64,000 nt of DNA from Lentisphaerota bacterium (lineage in GTDB: Bacteria; Verrucomicrobiota; Lentisphaeria; Victivallales; Victivallaceae): positions 2,662,001 to 2,726,000 of the forward strand of contig CP071032.1 in assembly GCA_017134815.1 (NCBI GenBank), written 5' to 3'. The translations under genes were made by a program, and so were the position numbers. Below the pieces are notes generated by a model. The model was not told the DNA's origin. It did no database searches and worked only from the letters and a program-made list of their open reading frames with translations. Each line of letters opens with the position of its first letter. The first letter of the stretch is position 1. This document shows positions 1-9,569 of this stretch, one piece after another.

Positions 1-575
1 TCGCTAATTTGAGTCCGAAGATTAATTGGCCTCATCAGAATGACGACAGCAGCTTAAAAAAACAGGTTTATTCTGAAAAGATCAAGTTTGCCAAACCAGA
101 TAGTTCAGAGAATAAAGTTTCTTTATAATCAGGCAGAATGCATTGCCGGCGCAATGGATAGAAATATACTCTGTATGGCTGGCTCTTGATAGCCGTATAC
201 AGCCTGTCACAATGCCTGCTGGCGTCCTCTGAAACTCCTTTTAAAAAGTAAAGCCTTCCGACTGGGTAATCGGAAGGCCTCAGCAAAAGAAGAAGAGAAG
301 AAACACTCTTGATATTCAGGTAGGACCTGCGATGTTCTCTTTCTATAAAATTCGATTGTCTTTACCGCATCAAAATCCAGGACTTTACAGGCAAAGGAAT
401 GATGCGTTGAATTTGAGGGCTGCAAAAGTTTTGATTATTCATACAAAACTTCTTTCAACCTGTTTGGCACTTCGATGCGAAAATAAAAAAATTATTCAAA
501 ATTTCTTGATGAAAATCAGTACGGCCTGAATTCAGAGACGAATAACATCTCTGAACCTTCTTGCCTCATGCAATG
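1..575. other. Gene-poor left end
   Basis: I see no convincing gene in this stretch. The short open frames on either strand have no recognisable domain and poor start sites. It contains a strong hairpin (described separately) that probably ends the minus-strand operon starting near 8.6 kb. A truncated gene crossing the left edge cannot be excluded. Confidence 0.5.
245..280 (-). terminator. Rho-independent terminator downstream of bdhA
   Basis: The arms GCCTTCCGA (255-263) and TCGGAAGGC (272-280) form a perfect 9-bp stem with an 8-nt loop. On the minus strand the stem is followed by a T-rich tract (complement of 245-254). It lies about 300 bases past the bdhA stop codon and is the first strong stop signal after the seven-gene operon. 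Confidence 0.6.
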
Positions 576-1367
576 TCACTGCATATTCCAGCCGTGTGAA
601 ACTATTAGTGACTGACCTGTCAAGGCATTGGTCTCAAATGAAGCAAAGAACAAAGCAACATTTGCAACATCTTCCTGGGACGAGAATTCGTTATCGACAG
701 TGTTTTTAAGCATTGATTTTTTAACTTCCTCTTCGGATATGCCTTCAACCGCCGCTCGCTCAGGAATCTGTTTTTCAACTAAATGCGACCATACAAATCC
801 AGGACAGATAAGATTAGCGGTTATGTTGTGATCGCCGCCTTCTACCGCAATGGACTTGTTTAAGCCAACCAGACCATGCTTAGCTGCAACATAGGCAGCC
901 TTGTTTGGTGAGGCGCATACGGAATGAGTTGAGCCCACAGTAATAATTTTACCGCCGGTTCCCTGTTTAATCATTTGCTTCATACATTCACGGGCCGCAA
1001 TAAAACCGCCAGTCAAGTGAATGTTTAGAAGTTTGGTAAAGTCTTCCGTATTGAATTCAACAATCGGGTGAATCGTCTGGATACCTGCATTATTAATCAG
1101 TATATCGACTTTGCCAAAAGTTTTTACTGTATCCGCAACACATTGCTTAATCTGATCCTCATACAAAACGTTCAAGCCACATCCAAGAGCTTCAGCACCT
1201 GTTTCAGCAGCTATTTCCTGGGCAGCTTTCTGAGCATCTTCCTGCTTGCGACCGGTAACAACCACCTTTGCGCCGCTGGCAGCCAGTTTTTCAGCAATAG
1301 CCCTGCCGATTCCCATAGTTGAACCAGTTATAATTGCAACTTTATTTTCTAGGTTCATAAAACTCAT
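576..1367 (-). CDS. bdhA: 3-hydroxybutyrate dehydrogenase (SDR family)
   Basis: NAD-dependent oxidation of (R)-3-hydroxybutyrate to acetoacetate, or the reverse, in the cytoplasm. The 263-residue protein is a classical short-chain dehydrogenase: the nucleotide-binding glycine motif GSTMGIGRAIA is near residues 15-25, NNAG lies in the middle, and the catalytic Tyr-Lys pair is in YVAAK. The C-terminal stretch CPGFVWSHLVEKQIPERA closely matches the signature of bacterial D-3-hydroxybutyrate dehydrogenases (CPGYV.TPLVEKQIP). The start is supported by GGAG eight bases upstream. It is the last gene of the operon, 16 bases after adc. In this context it would interconvert the two C4 acids made by thiolase, PhaB and Ptb-Buk. 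Family assignment is firm; the direction in the cell is inference. Confidence 0.9.
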   Translation of the reverse strand: MSFMNLENKVAIITGSTMGIGRAIAEKLAASGAKVVVTGRKQEDAQKAAQEIAAETGAEALGCGLNVLYEDQIKQCVADTVKTFGKVDILINNAGIQTIHPIVEFNTEDFTKLLNIHLTGGFIAARECMKQMIKQGTGGKIITVGSTHSVCASPNKAAYVAAKHGLVGLNKSIAVEGGDHNITANLICPGFVWSHLVEKQIPERAAVEGISEEEVKKSMLKNTVDNEFSSQEDVANVALFFASFETNALTGQSLIVSHGWNMQ

Positions 1368-1383
1368 GATAGTACTCCAAAGT

Positions 1384-2124
1384 TTATTTCAGATAGTCAA
1401 TTGCTACTTCAGCGTAGGGGAGAGTCAAGTCTGCTAAAAAATGAGAGGCTGAAAGAACCTCACGAATCGGAAGTTCATTGACTGGAGCCATGGCGTGTGA
1501 GTGCAGCTCGAGCGCGCATGGACCTGTAAATGCCCATTTAACATCAATTTCAGTCATATAATAGCGAACCAGTTGACAAATTGCCGGAGTCCCGTCAACA
1601 GAAGGAATACTCTTTACCAGGAAATTCTGACCGCCAAGGGCTTCCTGCAGCTTCAGTTTGTCGAGCTCTTTAAATTTATATCCCATGGTTCCTGTGGCAA
1701 CCCGGACTTTTCCATAATCAAGGGTTCCGAGCAGCGTGTCACAGTCGATCTCCAGCTTTGGAGCCGCTGTTTTTTTCGGGAACCCCCAGATTTCTCTACC
1801 GCCGGCAATAGGAGGATGGCAGTTCAGGAACATTGAGTGAACATAACTGCCTGGTTTTCCTTCATAAGTAACCGGGATAACTTGTCCAGATTCGCAAAAA
1901 TCCCCAAACCCGTATGAGTCAGGCATTTTCATGAATTCATACTTTACGATGGGCTCTGGAGCCTCAAGTCCCTTAGGAAGAATGCGTTTTATGGCATCTT
2001 CATCAGTTCTATATGAAATTATAAAATATTCTCTGCCGATAAAGCGATTTGGCGCACCAGTATAGGCTGGATTGCCCTGTAAAACCGGCATACCGAAAGG
2101 GTTTTCTCTATTTTTGGAAATCAT
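1384..2124 (-). CDS. adc: Acetoacetate decarboxylase
   Basis: Decarboxylates acetoacetate to acetone and CO2 through a Schiff base on lysine. At 246 residues it has the family's usual length. The lysine pair in [13 protein letters not shown] (Lys117-Lys118) corresponds to the Lys115-Lys116 pair of the Clostridium acetobutylicum enzyme, and the following segment [22 protein letters not shown] is split here as [11 protein letters not shown] plus [11 protein letters not shown], both strongly family-like. A good ribosome site (AAGGAGCTGATT) precedes the ATG. It lies 38 bases after buk and 16 before bdhA. In clostridia adc works with the CoA-transferase CtfAB; no such gene is present here. Identity is secure; acetone formation in vivo is inferred. 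Confidence 0.93.
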   Translation of the reverse strand: MISKNRENPFGMPVLQGNPAYTGAPNRFIGREYFIISYRTDEDAIKRILPKGLEAPEPIVKYEFMKMPDSYGFGDFCESGQVIPVTYEGKPGSYVHSMFLNCHPPIAGGREIWGFPKKTAAPKLEIDCDTLLGTLDYGKVRVATGTMGYKFKELDKLKLQEALGGQNFLVKSIPSVDGTPAICQLVRYYMTEIDVKWAFTGPCALELHSHAMAPVNELPIREVLSASHFLADLTLPYAEVAIDYLK

Positions 2125-2162
2125 AATCAGCTCCTTTATAAAGTTTGTGCTGGCCGCAGCGA

Positions 2163-3233
2163 TTAGTAAGTAAGGATCTCACGCTTATTAAGAACAGCTT
2201 CGTAAACACCTTCAGCAAGTGCTTTCATTTCGTCTTCTCCCGGATAAACTACGATTTCACTCGTAATAAAACCAACACGTTCTGAAATTAACTCGCATAG
2301 TGTCGGATTATGTGACATTCCTCCGGTCAGAATAATAGCATCGACATGACCTGAAAGTGCAACAGCGCAGGCACCAATTTCTTTTGCAACCTGATAAGCC
2401 ATGGCTTTAAATACCAGCTCAGCTTTTGAATTTCCCTTCTCTATCATCTGAAGAACTTCTCTTAAGTCTTTTACTCCAAGATAAGAATAAAGTCCTCCAC
2501 AGCTGAACAGCTTTGAATATACTTCTTCATAGGTGTACTTACCTGAAAAGCACATTTGAATCAGCGGGAGTGGCGGAACTCCACCAGCCCGCTCAGGTGA
2601 GAACGGACCATCACCGCCTAAAGCAGCGTTAACATCAATGACTCTTCCATTTTTGTGAGCTCCGACGCTTATGCCGCCGCCAAGGTGTGCAACAATCAGG
2701 TTCAAGTCTTCATATTTTTTGCCGATTGACTTAGCATAACGCCTGGATACAGCTTTCTGGTTGAGCGGATGGAAGCTGATTACACGAGAAATTTCAGATA
2801 TACCTGATAACCTCGCTATGTCTTCATATTCATCAACGACGACGGGGTCAACAGTGAAAGCGTCCTTAGCGTTTTTAGACTCTTTAGCCAGTTCATGTGC
2901 CAGAATTCCGCCAAGATTAGACGCATGCTGTCCTTGCAGGCCAATGCTTGCATCTTGCAAATACTGGTCATTAATTCTGTACACACCGCTCTGAAGGCTT
3001 CTTACCAGTCCGCCTCGACCGACACAGTAATCTATTTCATCAAGTTCTACTCCGGCATCACGCATTGCCTCCATAATGACTTCTTTACGATAATCTTTCT
3101 GGTCAGCTATCTGCTTGAAGTTCATAAGGTCTTCAGCCTTATGATTGACAGTTTTGGCAAAGATTTCCTTTTTGTCCTCAAAAACTGCTATTTTTGTAGA
3201 TGTAGAACCTGGATTTATTGCTAAAATTCGCAT
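2163..3233 (-). CDS. buk: Butyrate kinase
   Basis: Acyl-phosphate plus ADP to carboxylic acid plus ATP; a member of the acetate/propionate/butyrate kinase (ASKHA) fold. Its 356 residues match the family length. It opens with the phosphate-1 motif [16 protein letters not shown] and carries [19 protein letters not shown] and [10 protein letters not shown], all typical of butyrate kinases. A ribosome site AAGGAT precedes the ATG, and the gap from ptb is only 12 bases, so the pair is co-translated. No genes for making butyryl-CoA are in the operon. Since Ptb-Buk enzymes are known to be promiscuous, 3-hydroxybutyryl or acetoacetyl phosphate is a plausible substrate (inference). Confidence 0.93.
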   Translation of the reverse strand: MRILAINPGSTSTKIAVFEDKKEIFAKTVNHKAEDLMNFKQIADQKDYRKEVIMEAMRDAGVELDEIDYCVGRGGLVRSLQSGVYRINDQYLQDASIGLQGQHASNLGGILAHELAKESKNAKDAFTVDPVVVDEYEDIARLSGISEISRVISFHPLNQKAVSRRYAKSIGKKYEDLNLIVAHLGGGISVGAHKNGRVIDVNAALGGDGPFSPERAGGVPPLPLIQMCFSGKYTYEEVYSKLFSCGGLYSYLGVKDLREVLQMIEKGNSKAELVFKAMAYQVAKEIGACAVALSGHVDAIILTGGMSHNPTLCELISERVGFITSEIVVYPGEDEMKALAEGVYEAVLNKREILTY

Positions 3234-3245
3234 GGTATTCTATCC

Positions 3246-4145
3246 TTATTCACACTGTGCAACAGCACACGCCATAGCATAGTACTTAGTTTCAACAGAA
3301 TCAGACCGCGATGGGAACACACATGGAGCAGTGGTGCCTGTGATAAAGCTGGCGCCTTGAGCTCCGCCCAGGAAAGTCATGGTTTTGTAAAAGACATTAG
3401 CACTGTTGATTTCGGGAAGCACGATCAGGTCAACATCCCCGCCGACACGAGTTTCAAGACCTTTATGTTCGCATGATTCTTTGCTGAATGCCAGGTCGAT
3501 AGAAATCGGGCCCTCAACGATACATCCCTTAATGCCACCGCGATAGTTAATCATCGACAGGACGCTGGCCTCAACTGTGGCAGGAATCGCCTCCTTGACA
3601 CTCTCTACAGCTGCGATTACACCAACTTTCGGCTTTTTGATTCCGAGTTTATGGAAAGCTTCTACCGCCTGTTTGATCATGGCTGTTTTATCCGCGAGGT
3701 CTGGCGCAATATTAATGCCTGAATCTGTGTAGGCAAAAACCTTATGATAATGCGGGCTTTCAATAAACGCCACCTGTGAAACAAGCTTTGTTTTTTTCAG
3801 ACCATGCTCTTTGTTCAGAATAGCTTTCAGGTAATAAGTGCTGTCAACCAGACCACGCATAAGGACATCAGCGCCGCCCTCTTTGACAATTTTAACAGCT
3901 TTCATACAGGCTTTGCCGACATCTTTTTCATCAATGACTTCGATTCCTTCAAGATCCAAAGAAATATTGGCGGCAATCTGCTTTATTTTTTCTGTATTGC
4001 CAACCAGGACAGGCTGAGCAATTTCGTTTTCAATAATGAGTTTGATAGCCTTGAGTGCATGAGAATCCTCTGCAGCTGCCAAAGCTATTTTTTTATCTTT
4101 CTTCTTTTTGGCAAGTTCAACAAAAGTTTCCAGCGACTTTAACAT
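3246..4145 (-). CDS. ptb: Phosphate butyryltransferase
   Basis: Exchanges CoA for phosphate on a short acyl-CoA, feeding the kinase encoded next. The 299-residue protein has the phosphate acetyl/butyryl transferase fold; recognisable segments include AAAEDSHALKA near the N-terminus, DVLMRGLVDS around residue 95 and FLGGAQGASFITGTTAPCV near the end. The start follows AGAGGACAATAAA. It is separated from acs by 177 bases, the widest gap in the operon, where an internal promoter could lie, though I see no clear one. Known Ptb enzymes also accept acetoacetyl-CoA and 3-hydroxybutyryl-CoA, which fits the flanking genes. Confidence 0.92.
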   Translation of the reverse strand: MLKSLETFVELAKKKKDKKIALAAAEDSHALKAIKLIIENEIAQPVLVGNTEKIKQIAANISLDLEGIEVIDEKDVGKACMKAVKIVKEGGADVLMRGLVDSTYYLKAILNKEHGLKKTKLVSQVAFIESPHYHKVFAYTDSGINIAPDLADKTAMIKQAVEAFHKLGIKKPKVGVIAAVESVKEAIPATVEASVLSMINYRGGIKGCIVEGPISIDLAFSKESCEHKGLETRVGGDVDLIVLPEINSANVFYKTMTFLGGAQGASFITGTTAPCVFPSRSDSVETKYYAMACAVAQCE

Positions 4146-4322
4146 TTTATTGTCCTCTTTTTATGTATTTTACTATTATTGTAAATTTCAAATAACCTTT
4201 GTCTTGAGAGCCTGGCGCAGTGAAGACTGCCTCTTATGCTTTCAGAATTAAATACCAGAACTGTATTTGACCCCAAAAACATGAAAGGCAGTCATATAGA
4301 AACTGAACCGAGCCATATTATT

Positions 4323-6617
4323 TTACATAGCCAGTGCATTAAGCTCATCCAGCACCTTGCGGTTCTCGATAGTGCTGAAATCACCCTCAATTTTTTTGCA
4401 GTTGGCTACCTGCTTCAGGACTCTTCGCATTATTTTTCCTGATCTGGTTTTTGGCAGATCATTCACGATAACAATCCTTTCAGGCTTCAAGATAGCTCCA
4501 AGTTCAGTACCGATGTAGTTACGCAAAGTCTGTTCCAGGCCAGAGCAGTGGTCAACATTTGGCATCAGCTTGACAAAAGCAACTAATGCATTACCCTTGA
4601 CCGGGTCTGCTTTGCCTGTAACTGCGGCTTCGGCAACGCTGTCATGCTTGACAAGCACACTTTCTACTTCAGCGGTACTTACCCGGTGACCTGCGATGTT
4701 TAGAACATCATCGTTGCGCCCGGGAATCCAGAAATAACCACTTTCATCAAGCACAGCGTTATCACCGGTGTTGTAGTAGTTATTGCCATTGTTCCAGTAA
4801 TCCAGGAAGCGTTTACGATCGTTCCAGATGCCTCTAAACATGCTGGGCCATGGACGTCGCAGAACCAGCTTGCCCAAATTACAGTTTTTCTGCTTGTTGC
4901 CGTTTTCACTAACTACTTGAGCGTCTACTCCAAAGAACGGAAGGGTTGCAGAACCAGGCTTTGTCGGGACTGCGCCCGGTAACGGGCTGATCATGATGCT
5001 GCCAGTTTCAGTCTGCCACCATGTATCCACAATTGGACATTTGGCCTTGCCAATGTGCTCATGAAACCACATCCATACGCTTGGCGAGATCGGTTCACCA
5101 ACGGAGCCCAGCAGTCTTAATGAGCTTAAATCATGACGATTAACCCATTCTTCACCTTTTGACATAAACATTCTGATAGCAGTAGGCGCGGTATACAGAA
5201 TGGAAATCTTGTGTCTTTCCACCATATCCCAGGCACGGCTGAAATCCGGAGTATCGAGAGAACCCTCATACATGAAGATCGTTGCGCCGTTAGCCAAAGG
5301 ACCGTATACGACATATGAATGCCCGGTTATCCAGCCAATATCGGCTGTACACCAGTAAATATCAGAATCTTTAATGTCAAATATATATTTATGAGTCAGC
5401 TTTGCACCAAGAAGATAACCGGCAGAGCTGTGGATAACGCCTTTAGGCTTGCTGGTTGAACCGCTGGTGTAAAGAATAAATAATGGGGTTTCACTGTCAA
5501 AAAACTCAAGGTCGCTGGATTTCTGCTCCAGTTTAATTGCGTCTTCCCAGAAAATATCTCTTTCTGGAGTCATCTCTATTTCGTTGTGGGCTCTTCTGAA
5601 AACAATAGTTTTTTCTACTGTTTCGACGTATTTGATACCGTCTTTATCGCCCATTTCAAGAGCACTGTCCACAATTTCCTTGAGATTCAGAACACTGCCG
5701 CGACGATACATCCCGTCACATGTAATAACCAGTTTGGCCTGACAGTCTTTCATCCTGTCGGCAAGAGAAAGGCTGCTGAATCCTGAAAAGACTACTGAAT
5801 GAATAGCGCCAATTCTGCTGCAGGCAAGCATCGCAACAGCTGCTTCCGGAATCATCGGCATGTAAATGCCCACACGATCTCCCTTGGATATGCCAAGCGC
5901 CTTCAACGCATTGGCAAATTCGCAGGTCTGTTTGTGCAGTTCCCGGTAGGTTAGAGTACGCTGTTCTTCAGGGCCGCCGGGCTCGCCTTCCCAGATTATC
6001 GCAGTTTTGTCAGCCTTGTCCTGCAAATGGACGTCAAGACAGTTGTAGCTTACATTAAGCTTACCGTCAATGAACCATTTTGCATCAGGAGAGTTCCATT
6101 CATGCGTTTTGGAAAAGGGTTTGTTCCAGACAAGCTCTGACTTTGCCTGTTTGCCCCAGAACGCCTCAGGATCAGTAATTGATTCATTATAAACATCAGT
6201 ATAATGTGACAATGATGATACATGAGAGAATTTTTCGAATTCTTCTGGCGGGGAATATACTTTATTACTAAGAAGATTTATACTGCGGTTGTTGTTTTCC
6301 AGAATTAGTGTACAGTTGCTGCTGACGTGCTCCATTAGCTTCTGTTCAGTCTCAGGATTACACTTAATTATAAGCTTACCATCAGGATTTTTCGCCTTAA
6401 GGAAGTAAATTATGACTGTGAACATGTCAGGGAGTGTCTGCAGTTCTTGCGCCAGCAGTTTTACTGTAAGTGGTTTTCGATCTTTTGAATCCGTTTGGTC
6501 TATTTCATTGATTTTTGAATCAAGTTCTTTAACAAAATCTTTGATATTACATGAAGAAATATCTTTGTTTAAGTTACAGACCAAAGTATTTTCTTTATTT
6601 TTATAAGTGATTGACAT
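4323..6617 (-). CDS. acs: Acetyl-CoA synthetase with extra N-terminal domain
   Basis: AMP-forming activation of acetate to acetyl-CoA. The catalytic part starts near residue 125 with the usual AcCoA-synthetase N-terminal pattern (DPEAFWGKQA). It has the P-loop-like YTSGSTSKPKGVIHS, the WWQTETG motif whose first Trp pair marks acetate-specific enzymes, and the C-terminal PKTRSGKIMRR lysine that is acetylated in Acs proteins. The first ~110 residues are not part of normal Acs; their alternating beta/alpha pattern resembles a STAS domain, but that is a weak call. I choose the ATG at 6617, preceded by CAGG, over a TTG at 6641. It lies between phaB and ptb in the operon, where it could supply acetyl-CoA for thiolase. 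Confidence 0.9.
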   Translation of the reverse strand: MSITYKNKENTLVCNLNKDISSCNIKDFVKELDSKINEIDQTDSKDRKPLTVKLLAQELQTLPDMFTVIIYFLKAKNPDGKLIIKCNPETEQKLMEHVSSNCTLILENNNRSINLLSNKVYSPPEEFEKFSHVSSLSHYTDVYNESITDPEAFWGKQAKSELVWNKPFSKTHEWNSPDAKWFIDGKLNVSYNCLDVHLQDKADKTAIIWEGEPGGPEEQRTLTYRELHKQTCEFANALKALGISKGDRVGIYMPMIPEAAVAMLACSRIGAIHSVVFSGFSSLSLADRMKDCQAKLVITCDGMYRRGSVLNLKEIVDSALEMGDKDGIKYVETVEKTIVFRRAHNEIEMTPERDIFWEDAIKLEQKSSDLEFFDSETPLFILYTSGSTSKPKGVIHSSAGYLLGAKLTHKYIFDIKDSDIYWCTADIGWITGHSYVVYGPLANGATIFMYEGSLDTPDFSRAWDMVERHKISILYTAPTAIRMFMSKGEEWVNRHDLSSLRLLGSVGEPISPSVWMWFHEHIGKAKCPIVDTWWQTETGSIMISPLPGAVPTKPGSATLPFFGVDAQVVSENGNKQKNCNLGKLVLRRPWPSMFRGIWNDRKRFLDYWNNGNNYYNTGDNAVLDESGYFWIPGRNDDVLNIAGHRVSTAEVESVLVKHDSVAEAAVTGKADPVKGNALVAFVKLMPNVDHCSGLEQTLRNYIGTELGAILKPERIVIVNDLPKTRSGKIMRRVLKQVANCKKIEGDFSTIENRKVLDELNALAM

Positions 6618-6672
6618 AGCAACCTGTCTTGTATGTTTCAAACCAGCCCAATTAAGGTTCTTTAAAATGAAC

Positions 6673-7413
6673 CTAACACATGTGCTGTCCGCCGTTAATG
6701 GCTATATTTGACCCGGTAATGAAACCACTTTTCTCATCAGAGAGATACTGCACAATGTCGGCAATTTCTTCTGGGGTTCCAAGCCTTTTGACAGGAATCT
6801 GAGCAATGATCTTCTGCAGTATTTCTTCAGGAATGTCCCGCATCATATCAGTAGCAATATATCCCGGGGATACTGTATTGACTGTTATGTTTTTGCTGGC
6901 GGTTTCAAGAGCCAGTGACTTGGTAAAACCATGAACCGCGGCTTTTGCCGTCGAGTAGTTGGCCTGACCAAACTGCCCTTTTTGACCATTGATGGATGAG
7001 ATATTTACAATACGTCCATACCCATTGTCAAGCATTAAACCTAATACCGGCTGAGTGACATTATAAAGGCTGTTAACATTAACTTTCATTACTTCATCCC
7101 ACTGCTGGAGAGTCATTTTCTTGAAAGTCGCGTCACGAGTTATACCGGCATTATTTACCAGAATATCGATGCGGCCATATTTTTCCTTAATGGATTTGAT
7201 CATTTCGCTGGCTGCACTGCAGTCTGACACGTCACAGGCATAGGCGTCAACATCTTCAAAACCTTCTTCTTTTTGAGTGTCAACCCACTTTTTACATCTT
7301 TCTTTGTTAGTTCCTACCGCAATCACAAATGCCCCCGAGGAGAGCAGTTTTTTAGAGATTGCATGACCGATACCGCGGATTCCGCCGGTAACCAATGCTA
7401 TTTTCTTACCCAT
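6673..7413 (-). CDS. phaB: Acetoacetyl-CoA reductase (SDR family)
   Basis: Reduces acetoacetyl-CoA to (R)-3-hydroxybutyryl-CoA, usually with NADPH. The 246-residue SDR has ALVTGGIRGIGHAI at the N-terminus, LVNNAGITRD, the Ser/Tyr/Lys triad in ISSINGQKGQFGQANYSTAK and VSPGYIATDM, which is characteristic of PhaB rather than FabG-only proteins; still, FabG is close and cannot be fully excluded. Direct neighbourhood to thiolase (48-base gap) supports PhaB. The start codon follows AGGGTAAAATT, one unit of a threefold repeat carrying the ribosome site. No PHA synthase is in the window, so the hydroxyacyl-CoA probably goes to Ptb-Buk. Confidence 0.87.
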   Translation of the reverse strand: MGKKIALVTGGIRGIGHAISKKLLSSGAFVIAVGTNKERCKKWVDTQKEEGFEDVDAYACDVSDCSAASEMIKSIKEKYGRIDILVNNAGITRDATFKKMTLQQWDEVMKVNVNSLYNVTQPVLGLMLDNGYGRIVNISSINGQKGQFGQANYSTAKAAVHGFTKSLALETASKNITVNTVSPGYIATDMMRDIPEEILQKIIAQIPVKRLGTPEEIADIVQYLSDEKSGFITGSNIAINGGQHMC

Positions 7414-7446
7414 AATTTTACCCTAATTTACCCTAATTTTACCCTA
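7414..7446 (-). repeat. Threefold tandem repeat carrying the phaB ribosome site
   Basis: On the plus strand ATTTTACCCTA, ATTTACCCTA and ATTTTACCCTA follow each other, which reads as three tandem AGGGTAAAAT-like units on the minus strand directly upstream of the phaB start. Each unit holds an AGGGT Shine-Dalgarno-like core; only the nearest one has normal spacing to the ATG. Confidence 0.75.
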
Positions 7447-7461
7447 TACTATATATATTAT

Positions 7462-8640
7462 CTATCGCTCAACTGTAAGAGCAGTACCCATTCCACCACC
7501 GATACATAATGCTGCGATCCCCTTACTTGCGTCGCGCTTGACCATTTCATGCAGCAGCGTGACCAGGATCCTGCAGCCGGAAGCACCAATCGGGTGTCCG
7601 ATCGCGATTGATCCGCCATTTACATTTACCTTTTCAACAGGCCAGCCCATTTCACGATTTACAGCAATCGCCTGAGCAGCAAATGCTTCATTGGCTTCAA
7701 TCAGGTCAAGTTCAGAAATGTCCCAGCCGGCCTTAGCCAAGGCTGCCTTTGATGCCGGAGCCGGACCGATTCCCATAATCTTAGGATCAAGACCAACGTT
7801 TGCATATGATACAATCCGTGCCAGTGGCACAAGCCCAAGTTCTTCTACTTTTTCTTTGGAAGCCAGAAGCACCATGGCAGCACCATCATTTATTCCAGAG
7901 GCATTACCTGCTGTAACACTGCCGGTTTTTGAAAATGCAGGTCGCAGCTTGGATAATTTTTCAGCTGTAGTATCTGGCCTGATGAATTCATCATCTGCAA
8001 ATAAAACCGGGTCGGACTTCCTTTGAGGAACTTTGACTGTAACGATTTCTTCTGCGAACTTCCCTTCTGCTCGGGCTTTTCCAGCTTTCTGCTGAGAGTT
8101 TGCAGCAAATTCGTCCTGTTCTTCGCGAGTTATACCATACAGTTCAGCTACATTTTCTGCAGTTTGTCCCATGTGGTAATTATTAAAGGCCTCCCAGAGC
8201 CCATCCTTGATCATGCTGTCTACCAGTGGCCAATCGCCGATTCTGGCTCCGTTTCTTGAGTTATTTAGAATGTGCGGAGCCTGACTCATGTTTTCCTGAC
8301 CTCCGGCAATGACAATTCCAGCTTCTCCGCATGAAATCGCCTGAGCAGCCAACTGAACGGCTTTAAGGCCAGAACCGCAGACTTTATTTATAGTCATTGC
8401 AGGTACTGTCTCAGGAATTCCTGCTTCAATACTGGTTTGACGTGCAGGGTTTTGGCCACAGCCGGCGGTTAGAACCTGACCAATAATGACTTCATCTACT
8501 TTGTCTGGCGATAATTTGGTCTTTTCAAGAAGACCTTCGATCGAGGCAGCTCCCAGTTTTACCGCACTTACATTTGAAAGAGCTCCATTGAAAGCTCCAA
8601 CGGGAGTGCGTAATGCAGCAATTATAAAAACTTCAGACAT
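7462..8640 (-). CDS. phaA: Acetyl-CoA acetyltransferase (biosynthetic thiolase)
   Basis: Condenses two acetyl-CoA into acetoacetyl-CoA. The 392-residue protein has the full thiolase set: acylated Cys in [11 protein letters not shown] near residue 89, the GHPIGASG histidine near residue 350 and the general-base Cys in CIGGGMGTA near the C-terminus. The start follows CAAGGGTAAAGTT. It is the first gene of the operon, so transcription probably begins in the AT-rich stretch upstream. Degradative thiolases are longer-chain and lie beside fadB; the neighbours here point to the biosynthetic type. Confidence 0.94.
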   Translation of the reverse strand: MSEVFIIAALRTPVGAFNGALSNVSAVKLGAASIEGLLEKTKLSPDKVDEVIIGQVLTAGCGQNPARQTSIEAGIPETVPAMTINKVCGSGLKAVQLAAQAISCGEAGIVIAGGQENMSQAPHILNNSRNGARIGDWPLVDSMIKDGLWEAFNNYHMGQTAENVAELYGITREEQDEFAANSQQKAGKARAEGKFAEEIVTVKVPQRKSDPVLFADDEFIRPDTTAEKLSKLRPAFSKTGSVTAGNASGINDGAAMVLLASKEKVEELGLVPLARIVSYANVGLDPKIMGIGPAPASKAALAKAGWDISELDLIEANEAFAAQAIAVNREMGWPVEKVNVNGGSIAIGHPIGASGCRILVTLLHEMVKRDASKGIAALCIGGGMGTALTVER

Positions 8641-9569
8641 AACTTTACCCTTGTTTTTTTATTTATGAGGTATTTTCCCCTAATTGCCATTGTATAAATC
8701 ATGAAACACCAAACAAAAGAGACTATTATAAAATTAAAAAGGTTCCCTATATGGGTTAAATTTTATTGAAAACATAAACAATTGGTTATGAATTAGTTAT
8801 AAATAATTAATTAGTGAAATAATTTTTTATTATTTAAAGAACTTAAGTAGATTGGCATACTTCTTTTGTAGCATAATTGTCAAATTAAGATATTTATTGT
8901 TTCATATCTATATCAGAAAAACAAGAAAATTTCTGAGAAGAAGAAAATTGAATTTTGTCATGTATTAGTATTATAACACAATGGAGCTTAAATATTTACT
9001 CTTAAAATGAAAGTGCGCAATATGGACAATCGCTAAATACAAAATAGTATAACCTACTTTAATTTGAAGTAGATAAGTTAGTACATCTTTTATATTTCAT
9101 TACTGATTATTTAAATTATCTTAAGGTTGAAATAAAGACTTTTTTATTAAAATAAAGTCTTAAAGTACTATATATTTCATGTAAGCAGTAAAATTTCAAT
9201 TTTTTTTTAAAAAGACTATGAAAAAACAGATTTCCTGGTCTGTTATTAACAATCCAGCAAGATCAATAGTCACATTTTGCTAATACTCCACCATGTTCAC
9301 AGAGCTGTTTCTTATCATCCATGCAAATGCTCAAACATCTCACAGCACCTCAGGTCAACTGGGTTTATAGTACATTGAAACTGACCATCTGCTATATTCA
9401 GTATATTATAAGTTAAGTATTGAGGAAGGTAAAGTAAAGCGGTGTAATCAAATTTATCGCGGAATTATTGAATCAACAAATTTGTGCATTAAGTTAATCA
9501 TCTTGCAAAGGACATAATGTTAATGAGTGGAAGCTGTCAATTGAAAACACTTAAGCACTGGAGCCTTTC
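8641..9569. other. Gene-free divergent spacer between phaA operon and decarboxylase
   Basis: This very AT-rich 929-base stretch has no gene that I can support. It must hold the promoter of the minus-strand operon and that of the plus-strand decarboxylase. A TATAAT on the minus strand at 8725-8730 lacks a good -35 partner. On the plus strand a TTGAAA (9375) and TATATT (9402) are too far apart to be convincing. Confidence 0.5.

Noticed and set aside
2163..4145. Ordinary butyrate fermentation operon
   Set aside because: Crotonase, 3-hydroxybutyryl-CoA dehydrogenase of the Hbd type and butyryl-CoA dehydrogenase/Etf are all absent, while adc and bdhA follow ptb-buk directly.
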